DNA of 64,000 nucleotides from Edaphobacter lichenicola (GCF_014201315.1 NZ_JACHDY010000002.1:744001-808000), one strand, 5' to 3'; shown: positions 1 through 9,274, counted from the stretch's first letter. Made by a program: numbers and translations. The notes: generated by a model not told the origin, from the letters alone.

Positions 1-603
1 CTCGAAGAAAAACAGCGCGTCCTCGGCGTCTTCCCCAACTTCTACGTCTCCTACAACTGGGATGCTGTGCCCCTCAGCTCCGGCCAGAAGTTCCGCCTCG
101 CCCTCAGAACCGCCTACGATCCCGTCTCCTTCGCCATCCCCGCAATCATCGCAGGCACCGAGCAGTCTCAGGACACCTTCAGCGGTTACGGCCAGGGCAC
201 CGCCGGCTACTTCAAGCGCTTCGGAGCCTCCTACGGCGACGGCTTCATCGGCAACATCCTCGGCAACGCGATCCTTCCCTCCGTCTTCCATCAGGACCCG
301 CGCTACTTCTACAAAGGCACCGGAACCATTCGCTCCCGCACGCTCTATGCCCTGTCCACTGCCTTCATCTGCAAAGGAGACAACGGCCACTGGCAGCCCA
401 ACTACTCCTTCATCCTCGGCAACTTCGCCTCCGCAGGCATCTCGAACCTCTATTACCCCTCCAGCGATCGCAACGGAGCAGGACTCACCATCAGAAACGG
501 GCTCATCGACACAGCCTCAGGCGCAGCCTCCTCCCTCATCCAGGAGTTCGTCGTCAAGCGGCTCTCACGTGGCATCCCGAAGAATCCCATCCCCGGAAAA
601 TAG
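1..603 (+). CDS. C-terminal part of an unrecognised protein (5' end outside window)
   Basis: The reading frame is open from the first base of the window, so this is the last 200 residues of a longer protein. The visible part is rich in Gly, Tyr and Phe, with phrases such as HQDPRYFYKG and NYSFILGNFASAGISNLYYP. There is no obvious catalytic motif and no strong transmembrane helix. The alternating aromatic/glycine texture would fit an outer-membrane or exported protein, but that is inference. I do not recognise the family. A GTG at 67 could be mistaken for a start, but the coding pattern continues upstream of it. It ends 72 bp before the putative pyrG promoter. Confidence 0.75.
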   Translation, partial: LEEKQRVLGVFPNFYVSYNWDAVPLSSGQKFRLALRTAYDPVSFAIPAIIAGTEQSQDTFSGYGQGTAGYFKRFGASYGDGFIGNILGNAILPSVFHQDPRYFYKGTGTIRSRTLYALSTAFICKGDNGHWQPNYSFILGNFASAGISNLYYPSSDRNGAGLTIRNGLIDTASGAASSLIQEFVVKRLSRGIPKNPIPGK

Positions 604-674
604 AAGAATCGCGTCCGCCTGACTCGCAAAATTTTCACGACTCAACCTGACTTCCCCTCAAAAAGTCAACCCAT

Positions 675-703
675 TGCTTCCGCGCCCGGACCCTGCGATA
701 CTT
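675..703 (+). promoter_or_regulatory. Putative sigma-70-type promoter of pyrG
   Basis: TTGCTT (675-680) and GATACT (698-703) are separated by 17 bp and lie in the gap before pyrG, about 50 bp upstream of the chosen ATG. Spacing is ideal but the -10 box is only a moderate match. Inferred from sequence alone. Confidence 0.4.
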
Positions 704-754
704 AACCGTGCCCATCCTGCACAAACTTCAAATACATACAAAGAGGTCGCGGAC

Positions 755-2398
755 ATGTCTGCAAAGTACATCTTCGTAACTGGCGGAGTCGTGTCTTCGC
801 TCGGCAAGGGTCTCGCCGCAGCCTCTATCGGCTGTCTCCTCGAGGCCCGCGGCATCAAGGTCAACCTCATGAAGTTTGACCCCTATCTCAACGTCGATCC
901 CGGCACCATGTCGCCCTTCCAGCACGGCGAAGTCTTCGTCACCGACGACGGCGCCGAGACCGACCTCGATCTCGGCCACTACGAGCGCTTCACCCACGCC
1001 AGGCTCACCCGCGACAACAACCTCACCACCGGCCGCATCTACGAGCAGATCATCACCAAAGAGCGCCGCGGCGACTACCTCGGCAAGACCGTCCAGGTCA
1101 TTCCCCACGTCACCAACGAGATCAAAAACGCCATGCGCAAGGTCGCCGCAGACTGCGAAGTCGCCATCGTAGAGATCGGCGGCACCGTAGGCGACATCGA
1201 ATCCCTCCCCTTCCTCGAAGCCATCCGCCAGATGCGCCAGGACCTCGGCCGCGAGAACACCTGCTTCGTCCACGTCACCCTCATCCCCTGGATCGCCGCC
1301 GCGCAGGAGCTCAAAACCAAGCCCACCCAGCACTCCGTCAAGGAGATGCTCTCCATCGGAATCCAGCCCGACATCCTCCTCTGCCGCTCCGACCGCGCCG
1401 TCCCCCGCGAGATGCGCAACAAGATCGCCCTCTTCTGCAACGTTGAAGAGCCCGCCGTCATCGCCGCCCGCGACGTCGCCAGCATCTACGAAGTTCCCCT
1501 CACATTCGCCGCTGAAGGCGTAGACACCCTCGCCCTCAAATATCTCCGCATCGAGACCAAGGCTCCCGACCTCTCCCGCTGGCAGGACATCGTCCGCCGC
1601 GCCTACAACCCCAAGGACGAGGTCTCCATCGCCATCGTCGGCAAATACGTCGAGTACGAAGACTCCTACAAGTCACTCAAGGAAGCTCTCGTCCACGGCG
1701 CCCTCGCCCACAACCTCAAACTCCGCGTCACCTGGCTCGAAGCCGAAGGCCTCGAGACCCCCGACTACGCCGCGCAGCTCCAGGGCTTCGACGGCATCCT
1801 CGTCCCCGGCGGATTCGGCAAGCGCGGAATCGAAGGCATGCTCAACGCCATCCGCTTCGCCCGCGAAGAGGCCGTCCCCTACTTCGGCATCTGCCTCGGC
1901 ATGCAGACCGCCTGCATCGAATACGCCCGCAACGTCTGCGGCCTCAAGGACGCCAACTCCGGCGAGTTCGACCCCGCCACCCCCTACCGCATCATCTACA
2001 AACTCCGCGAGCTCACCGGCGTCGAAGAGATGGGCGGCACCATGCGTCTCGGGGCCTGGGACTGCGTCATGGAGCCCGACTCCCTCGCCGCCCACGCCTA
2101 CGGCAAGACCGAGATCAGCGAGCGCCACCGCCACCGGTACGAGTTCAATCGCGAGTACGAGGCCATCCTCACCGGCGCCGGCCTTCGCCTCACCGGCACC
2201 ACACCCGACGCCACCTACGTCGAGATCGTAGAGATCCCCACCCACCCCTTCTTCCTCGGCTGCCAGTTCCACCCCGAGTTCAAGTCCAAGCCGCTAGAGC
2301 CGCACCCGCTCTTCCGCGACTTCATCGCCGCCAGCTACCAGAACCGCCTCGCCATCCGCCACGAGATCGCGACCTCTTCCAGCCTGGAAGCCCTGTAA
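755..2398 (+). CDS. pyrG: CTP synthase
   Basis: Makes CTP from UTP, ATP and glutamine in the cytoplasm, the last step of pyrimidine nucleotide synthesis. The 547-residue length matches the family (about 545). The N-terminal amidoligase domain starts [16 protein letters not shown], the family's P-loop signature. The C-terminal class I glutamine amidotransferase domain carries the nucleophile in GICLGMQ (Cys380) and the His-Glu pair in FHPEF. The ATG at 755 is preceded by AGAGG and gives the canonical [11 protein letters not shown] start; in-frame non-ATG codons further upstream would overlap the putative promoter. Nothing is missing. Confidence 0.98.
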   Translation: MSAKYIFVTGGVVSSLGKGLAAASIGCLLEARGIKVNLMKFDPYLNVDPGTMSPFQHGEVFVTDDGAETDLDLGHYERFTHARLTRDNNLTTGRIYEQIITKERRGDYLGKTVQVIPHVTNEIKNAMRKVAADCEVAIVEIGGTVGDIESLPFLEAIRQMRQDLGRENTCFVHVTLIPWIAAAQELKTKPTQHSVKEMLSIGIQPDILLCRSDRAVPREMRNKIALFCNVEEPAVIAARDVASIYEVPLTFAAEGVDTLALKYLRIETKAPDLSRWQDIVRRAYNPKDEVSIAIVGKYVEYEDSYKSLKEALVHGALAHNLKLRVTWLEAEGLETPDYAAQLQGFDGILVPGGFGKRGIEGMLNAIRFAREEAVPYFGICLGMQTACIEYARNVCGLKDANSGEFDPATPYRIIYKLRELTGVEEMGGTMRLGAWDCVMEPDSLAAHAYGKTEISERHRHRYEFNREYEAILTGAGLRLTGTTPDATYVEIVEIPTHPFFLGCQFHPEFKSKPLEPHPLFRDFIAASYQNRLAIRHEIATSSSLEAL

Positions 2399-2464
2399 CC
2401 CTCGAAGCGCTGTAACCAAAGACCGAGCCCGGAGTCGAACCATGCGCACCAGTCAGGGAGCGAT

Positions 2465-3019
2465 ATGGCACGACCCCTCTTAGTCTCATTCGTCGCCGGA
2501 GCATCCGGCCCCTGGCGCATCGATCGAGTCGAAAGCGTCACCGGCGACGGTCTTCAACCAGCAGAGAGACTCACCGTCCTTGAAGGCTCCGAGTTCGACC
2601 CCGTCGAATCACCCCGTTGGACCCTGCGCGGCGTAACCAGCAACACCCGCTACACCAATCGATCCGAATCCGGCGCGCTCCTCGCAAAACAGCAAGGCCT
2701 TCACCGCCCCCACGCAACACGCGCCGCACTCATCCCCATTCGCAAGACAGCAGACTGGTGGGATCTCCCCCAGGACGAGCGCCGCAGCATCTTCGAAGAG
2801 CAATCCAGCCACATAGGCATCGGCCTCGAGTATCTCCCCGCCATCGCGCGCCGCCTGCTCCACAGCCGCGACCTCGCCCAACCCTTCGACTTCCTCACCT
2901 GGTTCGAATATGCCCCCGAGCACAGCGATATCTTCGAAGAACTCGTGCGCCGCCTCCGCAGCTCCAGCGAATGGCAGTACGTCGACCGCGAGATCGACAT
3001 CCGCCTCGTCCGCGCATAA
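2465..3019 (+). CDS. Chlorite dismutase-family heme protein (short Cld-like)
   Basis: A 184-residue protein resembling the short (clade 2-like) chlorite dismutase family. GVTSNTRY at about 56-63 matches the family's GxxSNxRY segment, and RRLLHSRDLAQPFDFLTWFEY aligns with the segment carrying the proximal heme histidine, here His133. Related proteins bind heme b and degrade chlorite or have unknown peroxidase-like roles; the coproheme decarboxylase HemQ/ChdC is a longer relative. It follows pyrG by 66 bp with no visible terminator. True chlorite dismutase activity cannot be read from sequence, because the distal arginine was not placed with confidence. Confidence 0.8.
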   Translation: MARPLLVSFVAGASGPWRIDRVESVTGDGLQPAERLTVLEGSEFDPVESPRWTLRGVTSNTRYTNRSESGALLAKQQGLHRPHATRAALIPIRKTADWWDLPQDERRSIFEEQSSHIGIGLEYLPAIARRLLHSRDLAQPFDFLTWFEYAPEHSDIFEELVRRLRSSSEWQYVDREIDIRLVRA

Positions 3020-3114
3020 ACGTTTCGGCCCAACCCGCTCGGGCAGGCCAACACAGCCTGGAACCAAAAAACCCTGACAAGCAACCGCGTCGAGCTCTCC
3101 TCAGAGCTCCGCGG

Positions 3115-3582
3115 TCAGCTCGCAGTCCTGAGCAAAACAGACCCCTTCGATCGCAAACTCAACCCCCGATCAAACGTCACTAACTGCATAGCTCCCGCTG
3201 CTGCAAACGCCGCAAGGTACCCGTCAGCCCACACCTTCGGAGATACTTCATCACGACTCGTGCGGCGCCTGAACTCCTTGTCGATTCCCGGCGGCTCCTC
3301 AAGCAATGTGCCGTTCCAAAACTCTGAGAAGCGATCATAGGCGGCCCACGCATCCGCCTGCGTCAGCACATCCGCTCCCATTGCGCTTCGATTGGTCAGT
3401 AGCCGCAGAAGACCAAGCTGCGTAAAGCGACAGAGGTAGAAAAAAGAACCAGAAGCAGCTATATCCATCTCGGAGAAAAAAGAAAGGGCAACGTCATGAT
3501 GAGGGTGAATCCCATGCGCCAGCGCCAGCAGAACATTCACGTCAGGGAAAAGGAATGTATTCGTACACGCCCTCCGGTCCAA
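3115..3582 (-). CDS. PIN-domain toxin of a VapBC-like pair
   Basis: A 155-residue PIN-domain protein, expected to be a Mg-dependent ribonuclease toxin. The first acidic residue of the active site is in FLFPDVNVLLAL near residue 14, with later acidic residues in the WADGYLAAFA and LVTFDRGL segments, the usual order for PIN domains. It has no ATG near the N-terminus. The TTG at 3582 is the only useful start that keeps the first Asp, and it overlaps the antitoxin by 41 bp in another frame, as expected for a translationally coupled pair. The RNA target cannot be inferred. Confidence 0.82.
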   Translation of the reverse strand: MDRRACTNTFLFPDVNVLLALAHGIHPHHDVALSFFSEMDIAASGSFFYLCRFTQLGLLRLLTNRSAMGADVLTQADAWAAYDRFSEFWNGTLLEEPPGIDKEFRRRTSRDEVSPKVWADGYLAAFAAAGAMQLVTFDRGLSLRSKGSVLLRTAS

Positions 3583-3778
3583 GTTTGAGAGTTCCAGGAT
3601 TCTTCGAGCGAATCACGGGAAATTTGAGCTTCCCTTTACGCTTTGGCGCCGGAGCCTCGGATCGCAAGGTAATGCTGACTCCCTTAAGAATCAGCTCCTT
3701 CACCGAAGTCCCTTCACGTGCCGCACGCGCCTTCAACTCTCGATAGATCGGATCGGGAATATCAACCGTGGTTCTCAT
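3542..3778 (-). CDS. Ribbon-helix-helix antitoxin of a VapBC-like pair
   Basis: A 78-residue protein starting MRTTVDIPDPIYRELKARAA, typical of ribbon-helix-helix antitoxins: a short beta strand, then an amphipathic helix followed by GTSVKELILKGV. It should bind its own promoter and wrap the toxin with its basic/proline-rich C-terminal half. ATG at 3778 is preferred to the in-frame TTG at 3784 because it gives the usual strand-first N-terminus. Its stop lies inside the toxin gene. Autoregulation is known for the class; no operator was identified here. Confidence 0.82.
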   Translation of the reverse strand: MRTTVDIPDPIYRELKARAAREGTSVKELILKGVSITLRSEAPAPKRKGKLKFPVIRSKNPGTLKLGPEGVYEYIPFP

Positions 3779-3875
3779 ATCCAAAACCTACCATATTTAT
3801 GGCAAGCCAGCACAATCAATCAAAGGAACCACAAGCCACCCCCGCACCGCCTCACCTTGTACACTCAACCCAACC

Positions 3876-6128
3876 ATGCTCTCCAATCTGCGCGCCGCCC
3901 TCATTCTCTGCCTCGCCACAGCTCCTGCCCTCTGCCAGACGCCACCAAACCAGACCGCACCCCCGACAGACCCCGGCCTCCGCACTATCGCCAACACCAA
4001 CAAAAACCTCACCGGCACCCCGCCCCACGGCATCGACTGGAGCCCCGACGGCAGACTCCTCACCTTCCTCGTCGACGAGCCCAAGCCCAGCACCCCCGGC
4101 AACGCCGGCGACATCGTCCAGATCGAAGCCGCCACCGGCCACGCCAGCGTCCTCGCCACCGCCGAGCAGCTCAGCAAACTCACCGCCGCCGCCGTCAACG
4201 AAAAAGATGCCGACCACCGCGCCCGCTACAGCATGTCCGCCTACCTCTGGGCCGCCGACTCCAAACATCTCCTCCTCGACAACGGCGGCCGCCTCTGGCT
4301 CTACGACATCGCCGCCGGCACCGGCACCCTGATCGTCGACACCCACGAGGGCTCAGGCGACGACCCCAAGTTCTCCCCCGACGCAAAATCGGTCTCCTAC
4401 CTCCACAACCACAACCTCTACGTCCACCCCGTAGCCGCCGCAGGCAAAGAAACAGCCCTCACCCACGACACCACCGACACCCTCCTCAACGGTGAAGTCG
4501 ACTGGGTCTACCTCGAAGAGCTCGACGTCCGCAGCAACTACTTCTGGTCGCCGGACTCCAAATCAGTCGCCTATCTCCAGATGGACGAGGCCAAAGTCCC
4601 GCAGTACCCCATTACCGACTGGATCCCCACCCACGCCACCATCGACAGCCAGCGCTACCCCCAGCCCGGCGACCCCAATCCCGCCGTCCGCGTCGGCATC
4701 GTCGCCGCCAAAGGTGGCAAGACGAAGTTCATCGAAGTACCCTTCAGCCCCAACAACGACTACATCCCCCGCTTCGGCTGGATCGACGCCAACACCATCT
4801 ACATCGAAGTCCTCACCCGCGACCAGCAGCACCTCAACCTCTACTTCGCCGACACCCGCTCCGGCAAAACCCGCCTCGTCTACACCGACACTGACTCCAA
4901 GTATCTCAACTTCAGCGCCGACCTCAACACCGTCTCTGGTGGCCGCTTCGTAATCAGCAGCTGGCGCGACGGCCACACCCACCTCTACCTCTACAGCTTC
5001 GACGAGCACCATCCGCTCGCCGCCGACGCCACCCTCACCCGCCAGCTAACCCAGGGCGACTACGAGGTCGAGTCCGTCAACAGCATCGACGAAAAGTCAG
5101 GCACTGTCTTCTACACCTCCAACGAAGGCTCCCCCCTCGAAGACAATCTCTGGTCCATCAAACTCGACGGCACTGCAAAAGATCAGCTCACCGCCGGGCG
5201 CGGTACCCACGGCACAAAAACCTCCCCCGACGGCATCCACTTCACCGACTACTACAGCGACGCCATCACTCCACCAGTCATCAGTCTCTGCAACGTGACC
5301 CGGAACTGCTCTCCCGTCTGGAAGTCGAAACCCCTTCCCCCGGCAACGACCGTCACCAGCGCCATCGTGTCCGTCACCGCCGCCGACGGAAAGACCAAAC
5401 TCTACGGCCGTCTCACTCTTCCGTCCTCAACAAGTCCCACATCTGTCTCCGTTCCCCTCATCCTTAACCCCTACAACGGACCCACTCCCGAAAGCAGCAT
5501 CCGTAACTCCTGGAGCACCACCCAGATCTTCAACGAGCTCCTCGCCCAGCACGGCTTCGCCGTCCTCGACGTCGACACCCGCGGCAGCGGCGGACGCGGA
5601 CGCGACTTCCAGCAGGCCGCCTATCGCAACTTCGGCCCCGTCCAGTTCGCCGACCAGATGGCCTCCCTCGACCAGATCCTCGCCCAATACCCGCAGCTCG
5701 ACCCCAAACGCATCGGCTGGTGGGGCTGGAGCTGGGGCGGCACCTTCACTCTCTACGCCATGACCCACACCGACCGCATCCGCGCCGGCGTCGCCGTAGC
5801 CCCCGTCACCGACTGGCGCAACTACGACTCCATCTACACCGAACGCTACCTCGGCCTCCCCGCCGAGAACGCCGCCAACTACACCACCGACTCCCCCACC
5901 ACCGAAGCCGCAAAGATAAAAGGCCATCTCCTCATAGCCCAGGGCACCGGCGACGACAACGTCCACATGGCCAACACCATCCAGTTCCTCCAGCCCCTCA
6001 TCGACGCCGGCATCCCCTACGACCTCCAGCTCTTCCCGCGCAAAACCCACTCCATCGCCGGCCCCACCGCACGCGACGAGCTCTTCAACCGCATCCTCTG
6101 GCACTTCGAAACCTACCTCAAGCCCTGA
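3876..6128 (+). CDS. Secreted dipeptidyl peptidase IV-type S9 serine peptidase
   Basis: A 750-residue exported S9 peptidase that probably removes Xaa-Pro dipeptides from peptide N-termini. The ATG at 3876 gives a signal peptide of about 20 residues (hydrophobic LILCLATAPALC). An eight-bladed beta-propeller follows, containing DWVYLEELD, which carries the Glu pair that binds the substrate amino terminus in DPP IV. The C-terminal alpha/beta-hydrolase has nucleophile Ser619 in GWSWGG, Asp in GTGDDNVH (about 693-694) and His725 in RKTHS. An upstream in-frame extension lacks signal-peptide character and was not used. It stands alone, divergent from the toxin/antitoxin pair. Confidence 0.95.
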   Translation: MLSNLRAALILCLATAPALCQTPPNQTAPPTDPGLRTIANTNKNLTGTPPHGIDWSPDGRLLTFLVDEPKPSTPGNAGDIVQIEAATGHASVLATAEQLSKLTAAAVNEKDADHRARYSMSAYLWAADSKHLLLDNGGRLWLYDIAAGTGTLIVDTHEGSGDDPKFSPDAKSVSYLHNHNLYVHPVAAAGKETALTHDTTDTLLNGEVDWVYLEELDVRSNYFWSPDSKSVAYLQMDEAKVPQYPITDWIPTHATIDSQRYPQPGDPNPAVRVGIVAAKGGKTKFIEVPFSPNNDYIPRFGWIDANTIYIEVLTRDQQHLNLYFADTRSGKTRLVYTDTDSKYLNFSADLNTVSGGRFVISSWRDGHTHLYLYSFDEHHPLAADATLTRQLTQGDYEVESVNSIDEKSGTVFYTSNEGSPLEDNLWSIKLDGTAKDQLTAGRGTHGTKTSPDGIHFTDYYSDAITPPVISLCNVTRNCSPVWKSKPLPPATTVTSAIVSVTAADGKTKLYGRLTLPSSTSPTSVSVPLILNPYNGPTPESSIRNSWSTTQIFNELLAQHGFAVLDVDTRGSGGRGRDFQQAAYRNFGPVQFADQMASLDQILAQYPQLDPKRIGWWGWSWGGTFTLYAMTHTDRIRAGVAVAPVTDWRNYDSIYTERYLGLPAENAANYTTDSPTTEAAKIKGHLLIAQGTGDDNVHMANTIQFLQPLIDAGIPYDLQLFPRKTHSIAGPTARDELFNRILWHFETYLKP

Positions 6129-6190
6129 ACTCCACCCCAACCGCTGCGAATCGCAGTTACATAGTTGTTGCGGTTGCAGTTGCAGTTGCC

Positions 6191-6233
6191 CTTCTGGTTC
6201 ATCCCCGAAGGGGATCTGTGGTTGCCCTTGCAG
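6191..6233 (+). repeat. Dispersed intergenic repeat, family B (copy 1)
   Basis: Resembles 7227-7276 and 12727-12757. The core is CATCCCCGAAGGGGATCTG followed by alternating GTTGC-type words. CCCC-GAA-GGGG can form a small hairpin. It lies in the gap after the DPP IV gene, amid a GTTGCAGTTGCAGTT run. No coding potential. Confidence 0.6.
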
Positions 6234-6250
6234 TTGTTTACTTTCTAGCC

Positions 6251-6307
6251 GTCATCCTGACCCTGAGCGAAGTCGAATGGGGAATGACCCCCCGTATTTG
6301 TTTGCCC
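6251..6307 (+). repeat. Dispersed intergenic repeat, family C (copy 1)
   Basis: GTCATCCTGACCCTGAGCGA, then AGTCGAA, then GACCCCCCGTATTTGTTTGCC. The same order of words recurs at 47203-47281. Similar GTCATCCTGAGCGAAGTCGA words are known as widespread intergenic repeats in several phyla. Function unknown. Confidence 0.55.
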
Positions 6308-6360
6308 ATACCTCCCTCACGCCCAATAGTTATCACCTCACGTAGTAGCATCCAAACAAC

Positions 6361-7020
6361 ATGACAACCCAATACGGCTCCTACGGTCCAGATCGCCGAT
6401 CCTCCGGAACCTTCTTCGTCGTCCTGCTCTCGTTGATCCTCGGCGCCGCCGCCCTGGCCGTCTTCCTCCGCCACGCCACCACCGGCGTCTTCGCCCGCGT
6501 CGCCACCGCCATCACCGGCCGCACCACCACCTTCGACACCTCGGTTCCCGCCGTCGTCCAGCGCATTCAACGACTCAACCGCCTCGAAACCGTCGTCTAC
6601 TCCATCGACACCGTAGTCGAAGGCTCGAAGTCCAGCGCCGTCCTCCCCGACCTCCTCGCCGGCGACCGCCTCCTGCTCGTCGTCCACGGCCAGTCCATCG
6701 CCGGCATCGATCTCTCACAACTAAAACCCGAAGACGTCCGCATCGACAACAACGGCCAATCCATCCACGTCACCCTCCCCGCCTCGCAACTCTTCATCAC
6801 CACCCTCGACAACCAGCACACCCGCGTCTACGCACGCTCCACCGGCCTCCTCGTCCCCGCCGACCAGAACCTCGAGTCCGACACCCGCGCCAAGGCCGAG
6901 CAGCAGCTCCAGCAGTCCGCCCTCGCCGACGGCATCCTCGACACCGCCCGCAAGAACGCCCGCGCCACCATCACCACCCTGCTCTACAGCCTCGGCTTCC
7001 ACCAGGTCGACGTCATCTAA
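6361..7020 (+). CDS. DUF4230-domain membrane-anchored protein
   Basis: A 219-residue protein with one N-terminal transmembrane segment (about residues 17-38) and a soluble domain resembling DUF4230: RLNRLETVVYSIDTVVEG, then a GQSIHVTLPASQLFITTLDNQHTRVYARSTGLL-type region. The topology suggests a periplasmic domain. The family has no established function. The final codons (VDVI and stop) form the first copy of the 56-bp tandem repeat that follows, so the 3' end of this gene has been copied downstream. Confidence 0.85.
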   Translation: MTTQYGSYGPDRRSSGTFFVVLLSLILGAAALAVFLRHATTGVFARVATAITGRTTTFDTSVPAVVQRIQRLNRLETVVYSIDTVVEGSKSSAVLPDLLAGDRLLLVVHGQSIAGIDLSQLKPEDVRIDNNGQSIHVTLPASQLFITTLDNQHTRVYARSTGLLVPADQNLESDTRAKAEQQLQQSALADGILDTARKNARATITTLLYSLGFHQVDVI

Positions 7021-7188
7021 ACCAAGCCACTCAAGATCAAAGCGCGCTCCGCGTCTATCAAGTCGACGTCATCTAAACCAAGCCACTCAAGATCAAAGCG
7101 CGCTCCGCGTCTATCAAGTCGACGTCACCTAAACCAAGCCACTCAAGATCAAAGCGCGCTCCGCGTCTATCAAGTCGACGTCACCTAA
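7006..7188 (+). repeat. 56-bp tandem repeat copying the gene 3' end, 3.3 units
   Basis: Units start at 7006, 7062 and 7118, with a 15-bp partial unit at 7174. Each starts GTCGACGTCAYCTAA, which in the first copy encodes the last residues and stop codon of the DUF4230 gene. It continues through ACCAAGCCACTCAAGATCAA to GCGCGCTCCGCGTCTATCAA. Copies differ only by T to C in the stop-proximal triplet of the last two, indicating a recent or homogenised array. Seen directly. Confidence 0.95.
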
Positions 7189-7226
7189 TCCGAAAACCAC
7201 TTACCTCCAACGCCATTGCCGTTACC

Positions 7227-7276
7227 GTTCTGGTTGTCATCCCCGAAGGCGATCTGCGGTTGCCGTTGCTTTTGCC
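7227..7276 (+). repeat. Dispersed intergenic repeat, family B (copy 2)
   Basis: GTCATCCCCGAAGGCGATCT, then GCGGTTGCCGTTGC. Same word order as copy 1 at 6191-6233, about 1 kb upstream. It fills part of the 7021-7405 gap together with the 56-bp array; no gene was seen in that gap. Confidence 0.6.
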
Positions 7277-7405
7277 TTTCCCGCCTGCCCACAACCGCAG
7301 CAACCTTATTGGCCCCACCGCGTCCAACTGGTCAATGCCACCGAAGCAGCACCTCTCAACCGTCACTTCTCCCAGCCACCCACGAACCTGCGCTATCATT
7401 CAAGC

Positions 7406-7690
7406 ATGATCTTCCGCTCCAAATCGAGGCCTGAAGACCCTCAAACCGAGGACGTCCCGGTCACCGCGCCGCTCCCCTTTCCACGCCTCGCGCAACATCA
7501 CGAGGACGACGCAGAATCGACCCTCATCAAGACCGTAGGCTGGATCTCCGCTGGTCTCGGCGCCGTAGCCCTCGGCCTCTTCGTAGGCCGCGAACTCCGC
7601 CAGCGCTACAAGTTCAACCGCCGCACCCCCTACGACTTCTACGCCCACTCCGGCGACGAAAAAGACGTAGACTTCGGCCTCGGCATCTAG
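7406..7690 (+). CDS. Small membrane protein of unknown function
   Basis: 94 residues: a Pro/acidic N-terminal half, one transmembrane helix at about 43-62 (VGWISAGLGAVALGLFVGREL), then a basic-to-acidic tail containing YDFYAHSGDEKD. No family recognised. Codon use is typical of the neighbours (C-ending), so it is likely a real gene. It starts at ATG 7406 and converges on the universal stress protein gene. Confidence 0.7.
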   Translation: MIFRSKSRPEDPQTEDVPVTAPLPFPRLAQHHEDDAESTLIKTVGWISAGLGAVALGLFVGRELRQRYKFNRRTPYDFYAHSGDEKDVDFGLGI

Positions 7691-7725
7691 CAATTCTCAG
7701 CAGCACGCCAGCAGCCCACGACCCC

Positions 7726-8163
7726 TCAGTGAACCCCAAGCAGGGGGCACTTAGAATGGACCGCCAGCTGGTGCGCCGTCCCGCCCAACAACCGCCCCAC
7801 CGTGCCATGCCCATGGCGAAGCCCAATCGCCAGCAGGTCAGGCTTGATCTCCTCGATCAACCGTAACAACTCGCCGACAATCTCTCCCTCGGCAATCTCC
7901 AGAGAAAGACTGACGCCGGCCCGGTCGGCCTCCGCCTTCGCCTTGCCCTGCAAGTCCGAATAAAAACTCCGCTTCTCCTCCTTCAACAATATGGGCACAT
8001 TGGGAGCCACCGCCGCAACATAACTCATATACGCCGGAAAGCCCTCCAGCACCGTTATCAGATGAAGCGTGGCCGAACTAAACTTGGCCAGCTCCAACGC
8101 AGAATGAAACGCCCTCCCTGCCTCGGGCGATTCATCGAATGCCACAGCAATCTTTTTGAACAT
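7726..8163 (-). CDS. Universal stress protein (UspA family)
   Basis: A 145-residue single-domain UspA protein. It begins FKKIAVAFDESPEAGRAF, the family's first strand and phosphate-facing Asp. It ends with GLRHGHGTVGRLLGGTAHQLAVHSKCPLL, where the ATP-binding GxxG-(9)-G-S/T pattern is present with Thr in place of the usual Ser. Likely a nucleotide-binding cytoplasmic protein induced under stress; the exact role is unknown for most members. Divergent from fabD with a 120-bp gap. Confidence 0.93.
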   Translation of the reverse strand: MFKKIAVAFDESPEAGRAFHSALELAKFSSATLHLITVLEGFPAYMSYVAAVAPNVPILLKEEKRSFYSDLQGKAKAEADRAGVSLSLEIAEGEIVGELLRLIEEIKPDLLAIGLRHGHGTVGRLLGGTAHQLAVHSKCPLLGVH

Positions 8164-8284
8164 AATCTCTTCCCTTCATTCCTTATCAGATACATGCAGG
8201 GGAAGTTGGGAGCGAAATATTTGTTCGCGAAGCCCGAATCCGTCGTTGAGCCAGGAACCTGCACCCTGGTTTACGATACTCACG

Positions 8285-9274
8285 ATGACAAAACTAGCTT
8301 TTCTCTTCCCCGGTCAGGGGTCACAGACCGTCGGCATGGGCCGCGATCTCTACGACCACTTCCCCACCGCCCGCGCCCTCTTCGACGAGGCCGACCACGC
8401 CCTCGGCTTCCCCCTCTCCAAACTCATCTTCGAAGGCCCCGAAGACCAGCTCAAGCTCACCGAGCACACCCAGCCCGCCATCCTCACCGTCTCCGTAGCC
8501 GCCGCCCGCATCCTTGCAGAACGCGGCATCACCCCCGCCTTCGCCGCCGGCCACTCCCTCGGCGAGTACTCCGCCCACGTCGCCGCCGGCACCTTCTCCT
8601 TCGCCGAAGCCGTCCGCACCGTCCGCTCCCGTGGCAAGTTCATGCAGCAGGCCGTCCCCCCCGGCGTCGGAGCCATGGCCGCCATCCTCGGCCTCTCCGC
8701 CGCCCTCATCAACGACATCTGCGCCCAGGTCTCCGACGACCTCACGCCCCTCCCCAACGACCCCGCCGCAAAAGACTTCTCCCCCAACAGCGCCGTCGTC
8801 TCCCCCGCCAACCTCAACTCCCCCGACCAGACCGTCATCTCCGGAGCCACCGCCGCCGTCGAGCGCGCCGCCGACCTCTGCAAACAAGCCGGAGCCAAGC
8901 GCGCCATCATGCTCCAGGTCAGCGCGCCCTTCCACTGCGCCCTCATGCAGCCCGCCCAGGAGGCCCTCGCCACCACCCTCGAGGCCGTCACCTTCCACGA
9001 CCCCGCCTTCCCCGTCGCCGCCAACGTCGACGCCCGTCTCATCCACCGCCGCGCCGAAGTCCCCGACTGCCTCATCCGCCAGGTCACCGGCTCCGTCCGC
9101 TGGGTCGAGTGCATGCAGCTCCTCATCGCCGAAGGCGCAACCCACTTCATCGAAGTAGGCCCCGGCAAAGTCCTCTCCGGCCTCGTCCACAAGATCGACA
9201 AAAACCAGCACGCCTCCCACGTCTCCGACTCCGCCTCCCTCGAAAAAACCCTTACGGCTTTAGCGACGGCCTGA
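8285..9274 (+). CDS. fabD: Malonyl-CoA:ACP transacylase
   Basis: Transfers malonyl groups from CoA to acyl carrier protein for fatty acid synthesis. It is 329 residues against about 309 in E. coli. FLFPGQGSQ at 6-14, nucleophile Ser91 in GHSLGE, the conserved Arg in VRSRGKFMQ, and His in VSAPFHCALM are all present. There is a small insert around 155-170 (DDLTPLPNDPAAKDFSPNS) that most homologues lack. ATG at 8285 gives the canonical start; longer in-frame starts would run into the intergenic region. No other fab genes are nearby. Confidence 0.96.
   Translation: MTKLAFLFPGQGSQTVGMGRDLYDHFPTARALFDEADHALGFPLSKLIFEGPEDQLKLTEHTQPAILTVSVAAARILAERGITPAFAAGHSLGEYSAHVAAGTFSFAEAVRTVRSRGKFMQQAVPPGVGAMAAILGLSAALINDICAQVSDDLTPLPNDPAAKDFSPNSAVVSPANLNSPDQTVISGATAAVERAADLCKQAGAKRAIMLQVSAPFHCALMQPAQEALATTLEAVTFHDPAFPVAANVDARLIHRRAEVPDCLIRQVTGSVRWVECMQLLIAEGATHFIEVGPGKVLSGLVHKIDKNQHASHVSDSASLEKTLTALATA

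Noticed and set aside
2421..2461. tRNA-like 3' end on the minus strand (GGTTCGACTCC followed by a GGGCTC word)
   Set aside because: The T-stem does not pair, and no D-arm or anticodon arm can be formed upstream, where the Cld-like gene begins.
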